Origin: Psilocybe azurescens
Lineage: Eukaryota; Basidiomycota; Agaricomycetes; Agaricales; Agrocybaceae
NCBI GenBank assembly: GCA_023853785.1
Contig: JAJIRX010000912.1
Coordinates: forward strand, 1-21,340
Reading direction: 5' to 3'
DNA length: 21,340 nt
In this document: positions 10,741 to 20,758 of the stretch, in pieces
Layout: each line of letters begins with the position of its first letter
Position numbering within the stretch: the first letter of the stretch is position 1
Made by a program: the position numbers and the translations under genes
The notes under the pieces: generated by a model
The model's database searches: none
Seen by the model: the letters and a program-made list of their open reading frames with translations, nothing else
Told to the model about the DNA's origin: nothing

Positions 10741-11152
10741 CTTCGTAGACTCCCCAATCGGCACAGTCGAAGTTAATAATAACTTACACTTGACCCTTCA
10801 AGTTGATAAGTAGGTTATCGGCTCTGATGTCACGATGCCGGACTTTTGCTCTATGAAGACTCTTGAGCGCGTCTATGAAGGCCTCCCTGGAGACGATGAT
10901 AGCTATGAAAAAATAACGGAAGCAGATTATTTACCTTTCTCGCTCGTTGGTCGTCACTTGCTCCGCGAACTTTCCAGTGCGTTCAGCCTCCCCCTTGGCG
11001 AAGTGTTTCCTCTGTGTCTTCCATTGGCATATCGCGCATGCACGATTCCCCTGCTTGTGTAAACGAAGAGGGAATTGGAGAGCAAAAGGCGCCATGATCT
11101 AAGGTAACGAGCGACAACTTTCAGCGAACAAGCTCCTTAACGATCTGCTTGA
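10741..11152 (-). pseudogene. Kinase remnant A, N-lobe deleted
   Basis: The minus strand starts at the acceptor before the kinase exon and reads KELVR-stop-KLSLVTLDH, then CSPIPSSF and GESCMRDMP. It then jumps directly to ERTGKFAEQVTT. The glycine-rich loop, the ATP-binding Lys and the following helix are therefore missing. The next intron is intact (GTAAAT...TCCAG, about 10887-10932). The last exon has VRHRDIRADNLLIN, a stop after GQV, and NFD in place of DFD. The stops, the deletion and the lost metal-binding Asp mark it as a pseudogene. Confidence 0.8.
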
Positions 11153-11525
11153 TAGATTGAGGTAAAATTCGTGTATAAAGAGAGGATAGACAGCTGGGCG
11201 TTGTGTGGGCAGCATCTGCAGACCGAAACCTGTGACCGGGAAGGACTATGCAAAGTTGAAGGGGTCTCGCAAAAGTAGCATGGTGTTTTCCAGATTTCAA
11301 GTTGCCGCAAACGTGTCAGGCGAATGGGATAGCAAGAGTGTCCTCGAGCCAACCTCGAGCATAATGTGAATGGACAAGTTGTGGACAAGGACAAGATGCG
11401 AAACGGTGCAGTCCCTATTATGATCGTCTGGAACTAATAACTGCAAACATCAGAAATTTAGGCGAACTATCGTTCCAGTCACTGACGCGCTCCGTATAGA
11501 TTCTTTCTCGTGTATATCCCTTGAA
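11153..11525. other. Intergenic, upstream of ribosomal-protein gene
   Basis: No coding feature is supported. Its right part (about 11385-11525) presumably holds the promoter and 5' leader of the ribosomal-protein gene. That part is duplicated in inverted orientation at about 17930-18080. Confidence 0.5.
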
Positions 11526-12328
11526 ATGCCTCCAAGATCGGAAACCCTCCCCGCAGGCGTTACACGGTTAACAAATCTTTTAGCCCACCTCAACTCGACT
11601 CCAAGATTGACACTGTCCGGTGTGAAACGCCTCCGCCTTTCCCTCGCGTCTCAAAATGACCACTTTGGTGCCCGGTAAGTGCGCGGAGTGCTTTCTACAT
11701 ATATGTCGACTCTCCAATCGTTCACTTACTCGTTTTTTGTTGTTTACTAGACATTTTGTGAAGGAGAACCTACCACAGATACGATGGGCGAACCCAAATT
11801 TGGACATTGAAGTTCGACGGGAAAAAAGACCAAGAGCGAGCAATGGAAAGCAGAAATGGAACTGGAATTTAGTGCGCACCACCCTTATTTACTGCTTATA
11901 GAACGCCTCACGTCAACTGTGTTTCTTCTCCTAACTCACTAGACGACGGAAACGTGCAAAAGGTCGACATCAACGACAAACGGTCAACAACAATTCTCAA
12001 AGAACTGATGGATACCGCTGGGGAGACCCATGGAAGCGCCACGTTATCCAGTGTGAAAAGACTGGACAACCATTGCTCCCAGGAGAGGAATTGGGTACAG
12101 AGGTGAAAGGCAAATCACACTCATCGAAGCTGCCAACACTAGAAGAATATCTGGCGGAACACCCAGAAAAGAAAGCCGAACACGTCCGGAAGCAACCTGC
12201 AGGAAGAAACCTTCAACGTCGACGAATGGCAAACCTTCACCACCGCTTTCATCACCTTTCGCGACCTCCACTTCTGCGCCTCCGCCAAACTGACACGTTC
12301 TAATGCCTTATGGAGCCTGTCTGTTTGA
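11526..12328 (+). CDS. Mitochondrial ribosomal protein, L51/S25/CI-B8 domain
   Basis: Three exons: 11526-11674, 11751-11871 and 11943-12328, about 218 residues. The N-terminal half matches the thioredoxin-like L51/S25/CI-B8 family of mitochondrial ribosomal proteins: DHFGARHFVKENLPQIRWAN, then LDIEVRR, then DGNVQKVDINDKRSTTILKE and DPWKR. The C-terminal extension (LPTLEEYLAEHPEKK, then NVDEWQTFTTAFITFRDLHF) has the look I recall from fungal members of this class. I cannot tell which subunit (mS25, mL43 or the yeast Mrp49 type) it equals. Breaks: one A short at 11822-11827, one G short at 12020-12023, and a shift by one extra base near 12200. The second 5' splice site (GTGCGC) is weak. It converges with the GET2-like gene 124 bp away. 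Confidence 0.78.
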
Positions 12329-12451
12329 AATACGGGAAACCAACACCCAAATTATGGTTTAACGTGAATATATACATTGTGTTAATTTAATGCGTCTGGA
12401 CGTGGTAAGGCTACAGTATGGATGTGCTGTATGGAGGTAGGGAGGTATCCA

Positions 12452-13672
12452 TCATGACTGACTTTGTGCGAACCACCCCGAGAAATAGATTATGAATCCC
12501 ACTCCCACCACAAGACCTGAAAGATCGTCTAGGAATAGCGACCCCATTTGCATGTACTTCAGTGAATTAATGATAAGAGACGGTAGTGGTGATGGCAAAT
12601 GAGGCAAGGCCAATGCCAGCAGCGTCGGCGGTTGCACGGTGTCCTGACGCACATTAATTTAGCAGGACTTAAAGGCAGTAAAACGTCAAACTCACGAATC
12701 CAGAAAAGATGCGTAGAGAATGCAACGCTATTTGGAGGGTGGTGAATGCCCAAAAGAAAGGCTGTCGAGAATCATCAGTATCGCGCTCGAGAGAATCTTA
12801 TAACAAGACACATACCACAATCTGGACCTTAAATGCCTGCATAGCGTCTCCCAGAAGCGAGTTTTTCTGGCCAAGGTTCGACCACCGCCGCCAGAGACTC
12901 AAAGCCGACAAGCCGACATCCTCACCGACAGCGTCTTTATAAGCCTGCGGTTCAGCCCACAGAACAAAATATGCCAGCAGACACCACACGGCAATAAGGT
13001 GCAGCAGAGGCATGGCCTTTTGTATTTTTGTCTTCTCTTTGGGCTGTTCTACAGCTCCTGGAAACATCCCAGCCATCTCTGGTCCGAAAGGCGGGAATAG
13101 CCCTTGTGCTCCTCCAGCAGCTCCGTCCCCACCGTTCCCAGCCAGAGGACCCATGAGCGCAGCGAAAGGGTTATCCATTGGTGGCGCATCCGAGTCTCTA
13201 ATCCCCGGAGCGTCTCCGAACGGGGACGGGCCTCCAGTAGACGCGTTCATCAACGCCTGCATAAACTGTTGTTGTTGTTCAGGGAGCCATACCGAAGGAT
13301 CTGTGGCGCCCCTCCTAGACCTTCAAAGATATTGGCATTCGCATTCGCATTCCGCGAGGGCGTAGTCCCTTTCCCTAGCAGGCTGCGGGCTCGGAGAAGG
13401 CGACAGACTCGGAGGAGTAGGCATATCACTGCTCTCCTCTCCCAAGAAATTACGCGTAGTCGTAGGAGGCAAGCCGGCAAGAGGTGGATCTATAGGACAT
13501 GATACATCTTTAACTTGCCCCGGACTTTGATGTAATATTATATTTGACTGACCATCGTGCAGGTATGCTGGTGCGTCTTCACCACGCGCCGACGTAGTGA
13601 GCTTTGCAAGTCTGTCGGATCCACGACTGAGAATGGCCTTTTGCGAGCTGCACGAGCTTCGGGGGTAGACAT
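12452..13672 (-). CDS. GET2: GET2/CAML-like ER receptor subunit for tail-anchored proteins
   Basis: Four exons on the minus strand: 13672-13553, 13489-12816, 12761-12696 and 12643-12452, about 350 residues. The N-terminus is charged (MSTPEARAAR, then AILSRGSDRLAKLTTSARGE), like the arginine-rich cytosolic tail with which Get2 binds the ATPase Get3. A long Pro/Ser/Gly-rich linker follows. Three hydrophobic segments come near the C-terminus: LLHLIAVWCLLAYFVLW, PFFWAFTTLQIALHSLRIF and LSGLVVGVGFIIYFSGWF. This topology fits Get2/CAML, which with Get1 inserts tail-anchored proteins into the ER. Breaks: one base short in the T run 13639-13642 (plus strand), one extra near 13373-13375 and one short in the C run 13309-13312. 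The assignment rests on architecture and N-terminal pattern; another three-TM ER protein is possible. Confidence 0.68.
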
Positions 13673-13908
13673 GATGGGAGTTGTAACAGCACTGTAAAGT
13701 GCAATGAACTTTATATGAGCAAATAGACGTGGCAGCCAGGTGTATTTCATACCCGTTGTTTGGCTAAAGCTTTTAATAGAAGCGGTCAATCACTTGCCTT
13801 CTACCTGTAATAATCCTTCGTAAACTTCTCAAAAAACTGTTTCCCACTCTCCAATTCAACGCGTGTAAAACATGTTCGGATAGTTCATAGGAAAAATAAA
13901 AATGATTT

Positions 13909-13913
13909 AAAAA
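13909..13913 (-). terminator. RNA polymerase III terminator
   Basis: A run of five T on the minus strand begins a few bases past the tRNA 3' end, the usual Pol III stop signal. A second T run follows shortly after. Confidence 0.75.
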
Positions 13914-13917
13914 TGAG

Positions 13918-13997
13918 GGCACTGCCCGGATTCGAACCGGGGTTACAAGAACTCATGAAGTCAGAATCTTGAGTGATAACCACTACACTACAGCGCC
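13918..13997 (-). tRNA. tRNA-Gln (anticodon CUG) with 9-nt intron
   Basis: On the minus strand the acceptor 5' strand ggcgctg pairs with cagtgcc (one G-T pair). A D-arm gtgtagtggttatcac follows. The anticodon stem caaga/tcttg is perfect, and the T-arm is cccgg-ttcgaat-ccggg. The space between the anticodon stem strands is 16 nt, which fits a 7-nt loop ttCTGa-t plus a 9-nt intron, cttcatgag, after position 37 (13960-13952). The anticodon is at 13964-13962 and reads CAG codons. Confidence 0.93.
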
Positions 13998-15046
13998 TTA
14001 TGAATTTCTGTATACACACTAATATATATTGTGATTGCCTATCTTCCCGTCACGCAGCAGTCTCTTTGGCCTTCCTTCTCCCAACTTTCTCCTAATACAC
14101 ATCATCCTGTGCCAACCATCTTGCAATTTGTGAAATTAGATCTACTTGTCCGCTCTTTCCTTGTTCCCAACTCGTTCTGTGTCGCACTCACAGTAACGAA
14201 ACGGTGGTCTCCTCAAGGCAATCATAAGCACATGGCTGTGGAGAGACCCATTCGACCATTAAAAGCCAACTGTGGGTTGGGGAATTAGAACAAAAAGTTT
14301 TGTAAAAAGTCACAGATCGTTATAGATGGATGAAAATGCTCATGACCCTCCCAACAAGGCAAGGAACAATAACTTATAGTCTTGTATTTTTTACGTTTGT
14401 TCAACGCGTAGTCCCGGGTCCGCCTGAATTTTTAGTGTTTGCAATTACTCGTTTCGGACGCAGACATCTGAGACATCACATCCAAATTACCAACTCAACC
14501 TAACTCAACATCAATACTACACCAACCCCTTTGCTCATGCTCATCGCGCCTTACCGAATGGTGCTGCATCATCTACGATCGTACAGCCATCACGCATCTT
14601 GCGAGGGTTTGGCAAGGGTGCTAGGCAGGCAGATCCTCCCTACTTCCATCGTTGTGTCACGCCGGCAACGCCATCAGATTCGACTTGTCCTTCTGTACCT
14701 TCTTTCTTCAAAATATGAACTGTGTACCGATACCCTCATTATAAAATCTTTATCCTTGCTCTAAATCAGGACAACACGAGAATAAGAAGATGTGTAGATT
14801 TGGACACAATAAAACAAAGGGACCCGGACAGTGATAAGCACAACAGAGGATGATCGCGACTCCAATAATTAGGGCCCTTGGTCATAGCGCAAGCAACACC
14901 CCGTACTACCGCGACTAATATTCACGTTTTAAAGACAGTTAAATGTGAGTCCACTGCTTCTTTGACTTGTGCTTGCGCCGAGTTTCGAACAACTGAACGT
15001 CGTCAGCAAAAGATTCATTTCACCCTGTCCTAACCGCGGTCATAAA
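13998..15046. other. Intergenic between tRNA and K4
   Basis: About 1 kb without a gene I can support. The frames here are short and have no recognisable motif; the longest begins near 14031 and 14531. A pyrimidine-rich, CAAC-rich stretch at about 14470-14530 resembles a fungal 5' leader, but no credible protein follows. The right end presumably contains the K4 promoter. Confidence 0.45.
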
Positions 15047-17191
15047 ATGCCACCTGCAGAAGAGTCTTTCCAGTCTCTCGTGAACAAAACTTTTAACGCT
15101 AATTACAATGCCGGAATAACCCAAGACCTGAACGGACTACCAGAAGAACCAATTGCGCCACCATTCGAGTTCTATGATCGACATGTTAGCCCAAATCATA
15201 TCCTGAAGAATGTGGTGTATCTTCCTTCTATCCCCATCTACTATCCAAAACCTGTGACAATGCAGTTCGAGACTTCATCACCAACGACCATAAATTCTCC
15301 TACGATGGATACGATTTCGACCTAGAAATGCCAAAAAGAAATTCAAGGATGCACGTTCAGTGGGAACGTACTATTCTGATAATGTGGGGAAATCAGTGAA
15401 GCCTACGTGTCGAAGTTATGCATACACCCGTACCTTGACACTTGGGAGTCTGTCTTCCAGTTTCAACAAGATATATCGAACAAAACTTTCTATAGGTCCG
15501 AAGGGTATCTTTGTTTATTCATGGAGCCCTTTCGTGACTTTTTCTCGGAGAGTATGAAGGAAGGGTTGCCTATATCAACGCAGGTCGCACTACGGGAGCT
15601 ATTCGACAAATATCCCAGACAGGCTATGTGGCATTTCTTCCCCATGCTAGAGACATTCACGACAATTCTTCGCAATGTGACAAAAGACATCAAGTTTAAT
15701 TGGGAAACGGCTCGGACCAAGGGATACGAAATTAAAACACACACAGGGCTTCCCCCTGACGGCGAAACACTCGCAAAGAAGCTACATGTTAGCAAAATGT
15801 CCAGGAATCGCAAATTTGAACCACACCCCTTGGCTACTAAGAAGACCGAGAATAAAGCGAGCAAGAGGGTAACCCCACCACAAAACCCAACGAGATCGTC
15901 TTATCGACCAGATTTCCGGCATTATATGCAACATGTAAGTGATGCGAAAGACAAACTTCTACTTCTACTTTCTGATAACCCCTGTTAGGCCTGGGCACAA
16001 GCTGCAATCTACGATACAACATTTATTATCTTCAATTGTGGACGGTACCAGCGAATTGGAATTCGACACAGAGCCTCTCAGACGCTTTACCTTTCTGGAG
16101 TGATCGACACCGTCAATATTCAAAACCCACACTATATGAAGCTAAATCTTGGCTTACTTATTTCCATTGTTAGAGACGCGTTGGAACGAAAGAAACTCGT
16201 GGACAGTCTCGTAACAAATCCTGAGTACAACAATATCAAGAAGCGTTCCGCAGATAATTTGGAGGATAAAGAAACTCCAAAGTCCAAGCGGCAGAAGCAA
16301 GCAAGTGGCTTGTTTAAATGTACGGATATTGTGAGTTATTTTACCTTTTATTGACGCACTTGATGTCAAACCCCTCGATTAGCTGTTCAAGGAGTTGGTC
16401 CATCGAAAATTGGCACTTGTCACTCTGGATTATAATGTCCTTTGCTCGCCAGTACCTTCCTCGTTCATACGGATTGGAGAGTCATGCATGCGAGATTCTC
16501 CTACAGAAGGCGCGGACTGGACAAATGATCAGTATCGGCAGAAAATTTACTCTAACCAGGAGTACTTTATCCTCAAACTGCTAGCGCCCATTGGTAGTGG
16601 GGCAATTGGCGTTGCTCACCCTGCTCAAGCCCAACTTACTTTGGAGTCTGGGGAAGTTTTGGAGGGTAGACTTGTCTTTAAAATGGCATTTACAGAGGAA
16701 CGGCAACAGAAGCTAAAACATGAGTTTGAGATGTACTGCCGTATATCTCGTGCAGAGGGAATCGAAGGGGTGGTGGACGTCCATGGCCTATTTCATGACT
16801 TGGAATCCGGTGCAATGGGCATGCTTATGGCTGATGGAGGTCGAAATCTTCGCCAGCGGGAAATGGAGCGCATCGGAGCGTACGCGGAACAAGTGACTAC
16901 AACATGGCGCGAAAAGTAAACATCTTCTGCTTTCTCTTGATATCATCGCTTACATTTACTGTTATATTGTTTAGGAAGGCTTACAAAAACGCCCTAGCGA
17001 GTCTTCACAAAGCAGGTATCTGCCATTATGATATCAGAGCCGATAATCTACTTATAAATTTGGATGGTCGAGTGTCCATCGTTGATTTCGACCGTGCTGA
17101 TTGGGGAGTGCGCGGTACACGGTTGGAGACCGAGTTAAAATGCTTGAATGACGTCCTTGACAGGAAATACAGTTATGGCATGTATTATTGA
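15047..17191 (+). CDS. K4: three-module atypical kinase-like protein
   Basis: Exons 15047-15934, 15989-16330, 16383-16915 and 16975-17191 match the K1 gene structure; about 660 residues. The N-terminal domain has FYDRHVSPNHILKNVVYLPS. The middle module has NCGRYQRIGIRHRASQTLYL, and the linker has KKRS and KSKRQKQ. The kinase part has the lead-in LALVTLDYNVLCSPVPSSF and IRIGESCMRD, then LLAPIGSGAIGVAHPAQ, LVFKMAF, HEFEMYCRIS, CHYDIRADNLLIN (catalytic loop) and IVDFDRADWG, ending after a 35-residue tail. All expected kinase-type polar residues are present. It has only three frame breaks, all in exon 1 and all one base short in a run: C at 15232-15235, A at 15333-15337, and the GGGGAAA stretch at 15386-15392. 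Exon 1 then closes in frame. It is the least damaged complete copy and the best guide to the family. Confidence 0.85.
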
Positions 17192-17499
17192 TGCTCAATT
17201 ACTTTATCTATATCTATATAATCTATATGTATACCCTATTCGCGTTTGCACATCTCAATGCGAATGATTGTTTTCCAATGGAACTTACCGTATTTTCTAC
17301 CGTGCTCCGTTGACCAGCTTCCTAGGTACAATGAGTATGGCCTGATATTTCTTGTTATCGAAAACGAATTCTGAGAGCGATCAGGTGTTTATGCGGAGAC
17401 TCTTGCGTGGAGAGATGATTACTATAGCGCCCCGAGACGGAACATGTGAAAACAATGAGCCTGCAATAGCAAAAACGACCTAATCTAGAAGCACAAGTG
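17192..17499. other. Spacer downstream of K4
   Basis: AT-rich 3' flank with a short ctatat microsatellite (about 17205-17232). No gene or RNA is seen. Confidence 0.5.
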
Positions 17500-17768
17500 A
17501 CATCTGGATATGTCTCTGTCTCCTTGAGCTTGAACTTGTTCCACTGTTTGATCGAATTTTAACATAAAATCAGCCTCCAGAGGTTCGAGGTTGTAATTGG
17601 GTGTGGCAGAGTGAACTGGCTGGCTGATGGGGGACGATTGCGAATAACCTGGCCCAGCAGACGATAGTCCTCAGAGGAGTCTCAACGACACAGGAGTACT
17701 TGGTTTCGGGCCACACAAGCTGGCTTCAACGGAGGCCTCAGGTCCGGGTCGTCCTCATGTCCGTCACA
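17500..17768 (-). pseudogene. Inverted VPS27 exon-5 fragment
   Basis: The reverse complement is similar along its length to VPS27 about 8820-9110. It includes the second ubiquitin-interacting motif region, the segment encoding [14 protein letters not shown], and the start of the GAT-like helix region ([12 protein letters not shown]). Small insertions, deletions and substitutions break the frame. It is joined directly to a fragment of the ribosomal-protein gene, so it is part of a rearranged duplicated block. Confidence 0.85.
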
Positions 17769-17769
17769 G

Positions 17770-18080
17770 CAGGGATGTACCTTGCACACTTAGTGGGTGT
17801 CAAAGTGGTCATTTTAAAACGCGGGGGACACCAGGGGGAAAGGGAGGCATTGACACCGGACAATGTCAGTTTTGGGGTAGGGTTGAGGTGATTAAAAAGT
17901 TTTTAACCGTTAATGCCTGCTGGGAGGATTTCTGATCCTGAAATAATCTAGACGGAAGCGCGTCGAGAGGGCCAAGCGTCAATGGTAGCAAGAGTAAATT
18001 TCAGATTTTTTCCTATTATTAGTCTTAGACAATCATAATAGGGACTCGACCTCCGATTTCGCTTCTTGTTTCACTTGCTA
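17770..18080 (-). pseudogene. Inverted fragment of mitochondrial ribosomal-protein gene
   Basis: The reverse complement resembles about 11385-11705: the upstream region (shared block cataatagggact), a degraded exon 1 (shared ttgacattgtccggtgt and aaaatgaccactttg) and the area of the first 5' splice site. The equivalent of the start codon and much of the frame are damaged. The promoter-side similarity is better kept than the coding part. Confidence 0.8.
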
Positions 18081-18585
18081 CCTGCTTACTACCCCTTGAC
18101 TGGATCTGACAATTTTCTTATGATTTGAAAAACGAACCCACACACGTACAAAACTATATACTGGGTTTGCCCATGCGTCTACTCGAATCCTCGCCCGCTA
18201 CATAATCTCCATCAAATACCAACCAATTCCCGGTTCCGCATCCGATCCAACATCGAATGTTAACCATTGGACAATCGTCATGCACTGCTGATAGACTCTG
18301 GACAATCATGGTGTCGATTTGTATTGATTAGAGGACAACTGTTTGCTGTCAGCCAAACAAGTCGCAAAATGCTAAACCAAAAGGTCCATCCGAAAAGAAC
18401 AAAAAACACCATTCCTGGTTCTGGCAACAACAATATCTGAGATGGTATACAATACTCTAGCATAATGATCTCGTCACATCTTTATCATAGACAACCTTCT
18501 CTGTCCTCTACATCGAACTTGAACTGTGGTTCTTCCGTGCTCTAGTGTCCAACCTCTGTGTTGATACAACACAATTCTCGGAATT
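18081..18585. other. Intergenic, upstream of K5
   Basis: No gene supported. A minus-strand stretch near 18230-18285 is faintly tRNA-like but fails key tests. The right end presumably carries the K5 promoter; I see no clear TATA box close to the start codon. Confidence 0.45.
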
Positions 18586-20728
18586 ATGGATTCCTACGAT
18601 CCTTTCCGACCACACCTCGAGAAAGCGCTCAATTACTCAGCCGAACCCTTTCTGCGACAACAAGAAGGCTCTGAGAGGCTGGAACCTCATCAGAGTCCCC
18701 TAACCTTCCACGATCGACATGTCTCTGCTAAATTCTCCTGCCAACGAGTGGTAAATTTCCCTGAGATTGGGAAGTTTTGGCTAAGGTTTGCGATGACACT
18801 ATCGCGCAGTTCTACGCAGAGGGGTACAAATTCTCACCAACGAAATATTTGGTCTCAGAGAAAGAGTCTCCATTTGCTATGATAGGCCTTCTCGATGACG
18901 CGCGGAATATGAATAGGCGCTACAAAAGAAGTGCGGGACACTTCAGCGCTTTGTTTGCTTCAACGTTCTTCCATTCTGAGATACCATGGTCATTCATCTT
19001 CGAGCTGGTCTGGAACTATACAGAGAATTCTTTCGTTTCTGAATCCACACTCGACATTTTCCCAGAGAGATTGGCTGTCGGCATGAGCCAGAATGTTGCT
19101 CAGAACCAGATTATCCAAGAGGAGGTGGAGATGTTAACACTAGCTCGTCGAATGTTTCCACATATTGCACTCTGGCAGTTTTTTCCTCTGTCAACGACAG
19201 GGAAGTTGATTGTGCAACGAATGGCCAGTGGCCACTTTCAATGGCAAATACCACGAACCAAAGGAATCATGAATATGCGCTATGCTGAAGTACCTCAAGA
19301 CGTTCGCGGATTCCCATGGAATCCTGAGCAGAATAAACTTGAACAAGTCCCGACATTGACACACAGAAAACGAAAACCCTTCCTGATATATCGCCATCTC
19401 AGAAGAAATCCCGCCGTGTCAGCATCGCCCGAAAGTCTCATAGAGTTGCTAAACGCAGGATAGACGTTGATCAATATATCCAGCACGTAAGTTTTGTCGT
19501 TGATTGCTGTTCAGGAACTGAATAAATGCAGGCTTGGGCCCGAGCCGTCGAAACCGACTCTACTTTTCTCGTATTCAACTGCGGCATGTACGAACGGATC
19601 GGTATTCGACATCGAGAATCCCAGACCCTCTATCTCTCTTCTTTGATTGACCCTGTCAAATGTCGGGATCCAGCATATGGAAAGCTACACATCGGACTTC
19701 ACACAGCCATTGCAGAGGATATGACCGAACGCTTCGTGAGAATGGTGGACAGAAAAGACAAGACTGGTAAAAGACCGGCCCGCGATCTACATGAAGATCA
19801 GCGAGCGCCTAAATGGATCAAATTCGCTCACTCCACCCACAATGATGAATCTGTCAAGCAGGTAACGACACACAACCACAGTTATACTCGCGAGTGACGT
19901 CTCAGTGATTTTTATTTTTTGTCTATGTATAGATTACACGAGAAATGAGCAAGAGACAGGTGGCATTGCTCACTCTGAAATACGGCGTGTATTGCTCTCC
20001 CGCTCCCGCGACCTTCCTTCGCATTGGCAACTCTTTTGCTCACGGCGTCAACGAGCATTTCAAACCTACAAAGAAATCAAATTTACGCCCGAGTGAATAC
20101 TTTGAACTCGTTCTCGAAGCACCTTTGGTGATGGCTCCGTTGGCGTAGTGCATCCTGCCATGCTCTCAATTACTCTCGAGTCTGGTGAGACGCTGCAGCA
20201 TGATATCGTCGTCAAATTTGCATTCTCTGCCGAGCAGCACGCTAGGCTAAGGGATGAGTATCGAATTTATACTCATCTAGCCTATTCGAAGGAACTCGTA
20301 GAGGGTATTGTACCAGTTCATGGGCTTTTGAAGACCAGGATTCCGAAACTCTGGCACTTGTTATGGATCACGGCGGTCAATCTCTCAGGCAGTTAAACCA
20401 AAGTTCTTCATATAGACGAGATGATTTCAAGGTTAAAGAAATGTAAACATTCCGATTATCTTCATGAGTCTCAACGGCTAACTTCTCTCTCATCAGCACG
20501 TCGTGCCATCATGCTCTGAGAAATATCCACCAAGCAGGAGTCCGTCACCGGAATATCGGGCCTGATAATATCTTGATTGATGATGCGCACTCAGCTACTA
20601 TCATAGGTTTTGGCTCTGCTGTTGTTGACGAGCAGCAGGGCTCCCGAAAGTATTTGAAGGAGATGCGTCGCCTCGGGGCTGCCTTCCTGGGGAACCATGT
20701 AGACCCAGAATTCTGGGCTTCGGATTAA
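18586..20728 (+). CDS. K5: divergent family member, predicted pseudokinase
   Basis: Exons 18586-19486, 19532-19861, 19933-20442 and 20497-20728, with introns at the same sites as K1 and K4; about 658 residues. The N-terminal domain is recognisable but diverged (FHDRHVSAKF). The middle module is well conserved (NCGMYERIGIRHRESQTLYL), and the linker is basic but shorter (GKRPARD). The kinase-like part keeps a glycine-rich loop (FGDGSVGVVHP) and IVVKFAF. Its catalytic loop is VRHRNIGPDN, with Asn where the catalytic Asp should be, and the metal motif is GFG instead of DFD. Loss of both acidic residues predicts no phosphotransfer. Four frame breaks are each one base short in a run: T at 18775-18778, A/C at 19373-19379, T at 20124-20126 and T at 20326-20329. 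Exons 1 and 3-4 then close in frame, so the gene is probably intact. Confidence 0.82.
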
Positions 20729-20758
20729 GTTACATCTATCTTGTTTATTAACATAATG

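Noticed and set aside
13012..13502. Plus-strand open frames opposite the GET2-like gene
   Set aside because: The minus-strand frame has transmembrane segments, consistent splice sites and family-like sequence; the plus-strand frames are GC-driven shadows.
14531..14764. A 77-codon open frame upstream of K4
   Set aside because: No motif, biased composition and no splice or promoter context; not distinguishable from chance.
18230..18285. tRNA-like sequence on the minus strand
   Set aside because: There is an aatggttaa D-loop-like patch and a possible anticodon stem, but position 33 is not T, the T-loop consensus is absent and no acceptor stem pairs.
7691..20329. Programmed frameshifting or RNA editing to explain the many frame breaks
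   Set aside because: Breaks occur in different homopolymers, in unrelated genes, with no shared slippery heptamer or downstream structure; ordinary sequence error explains them more simply.
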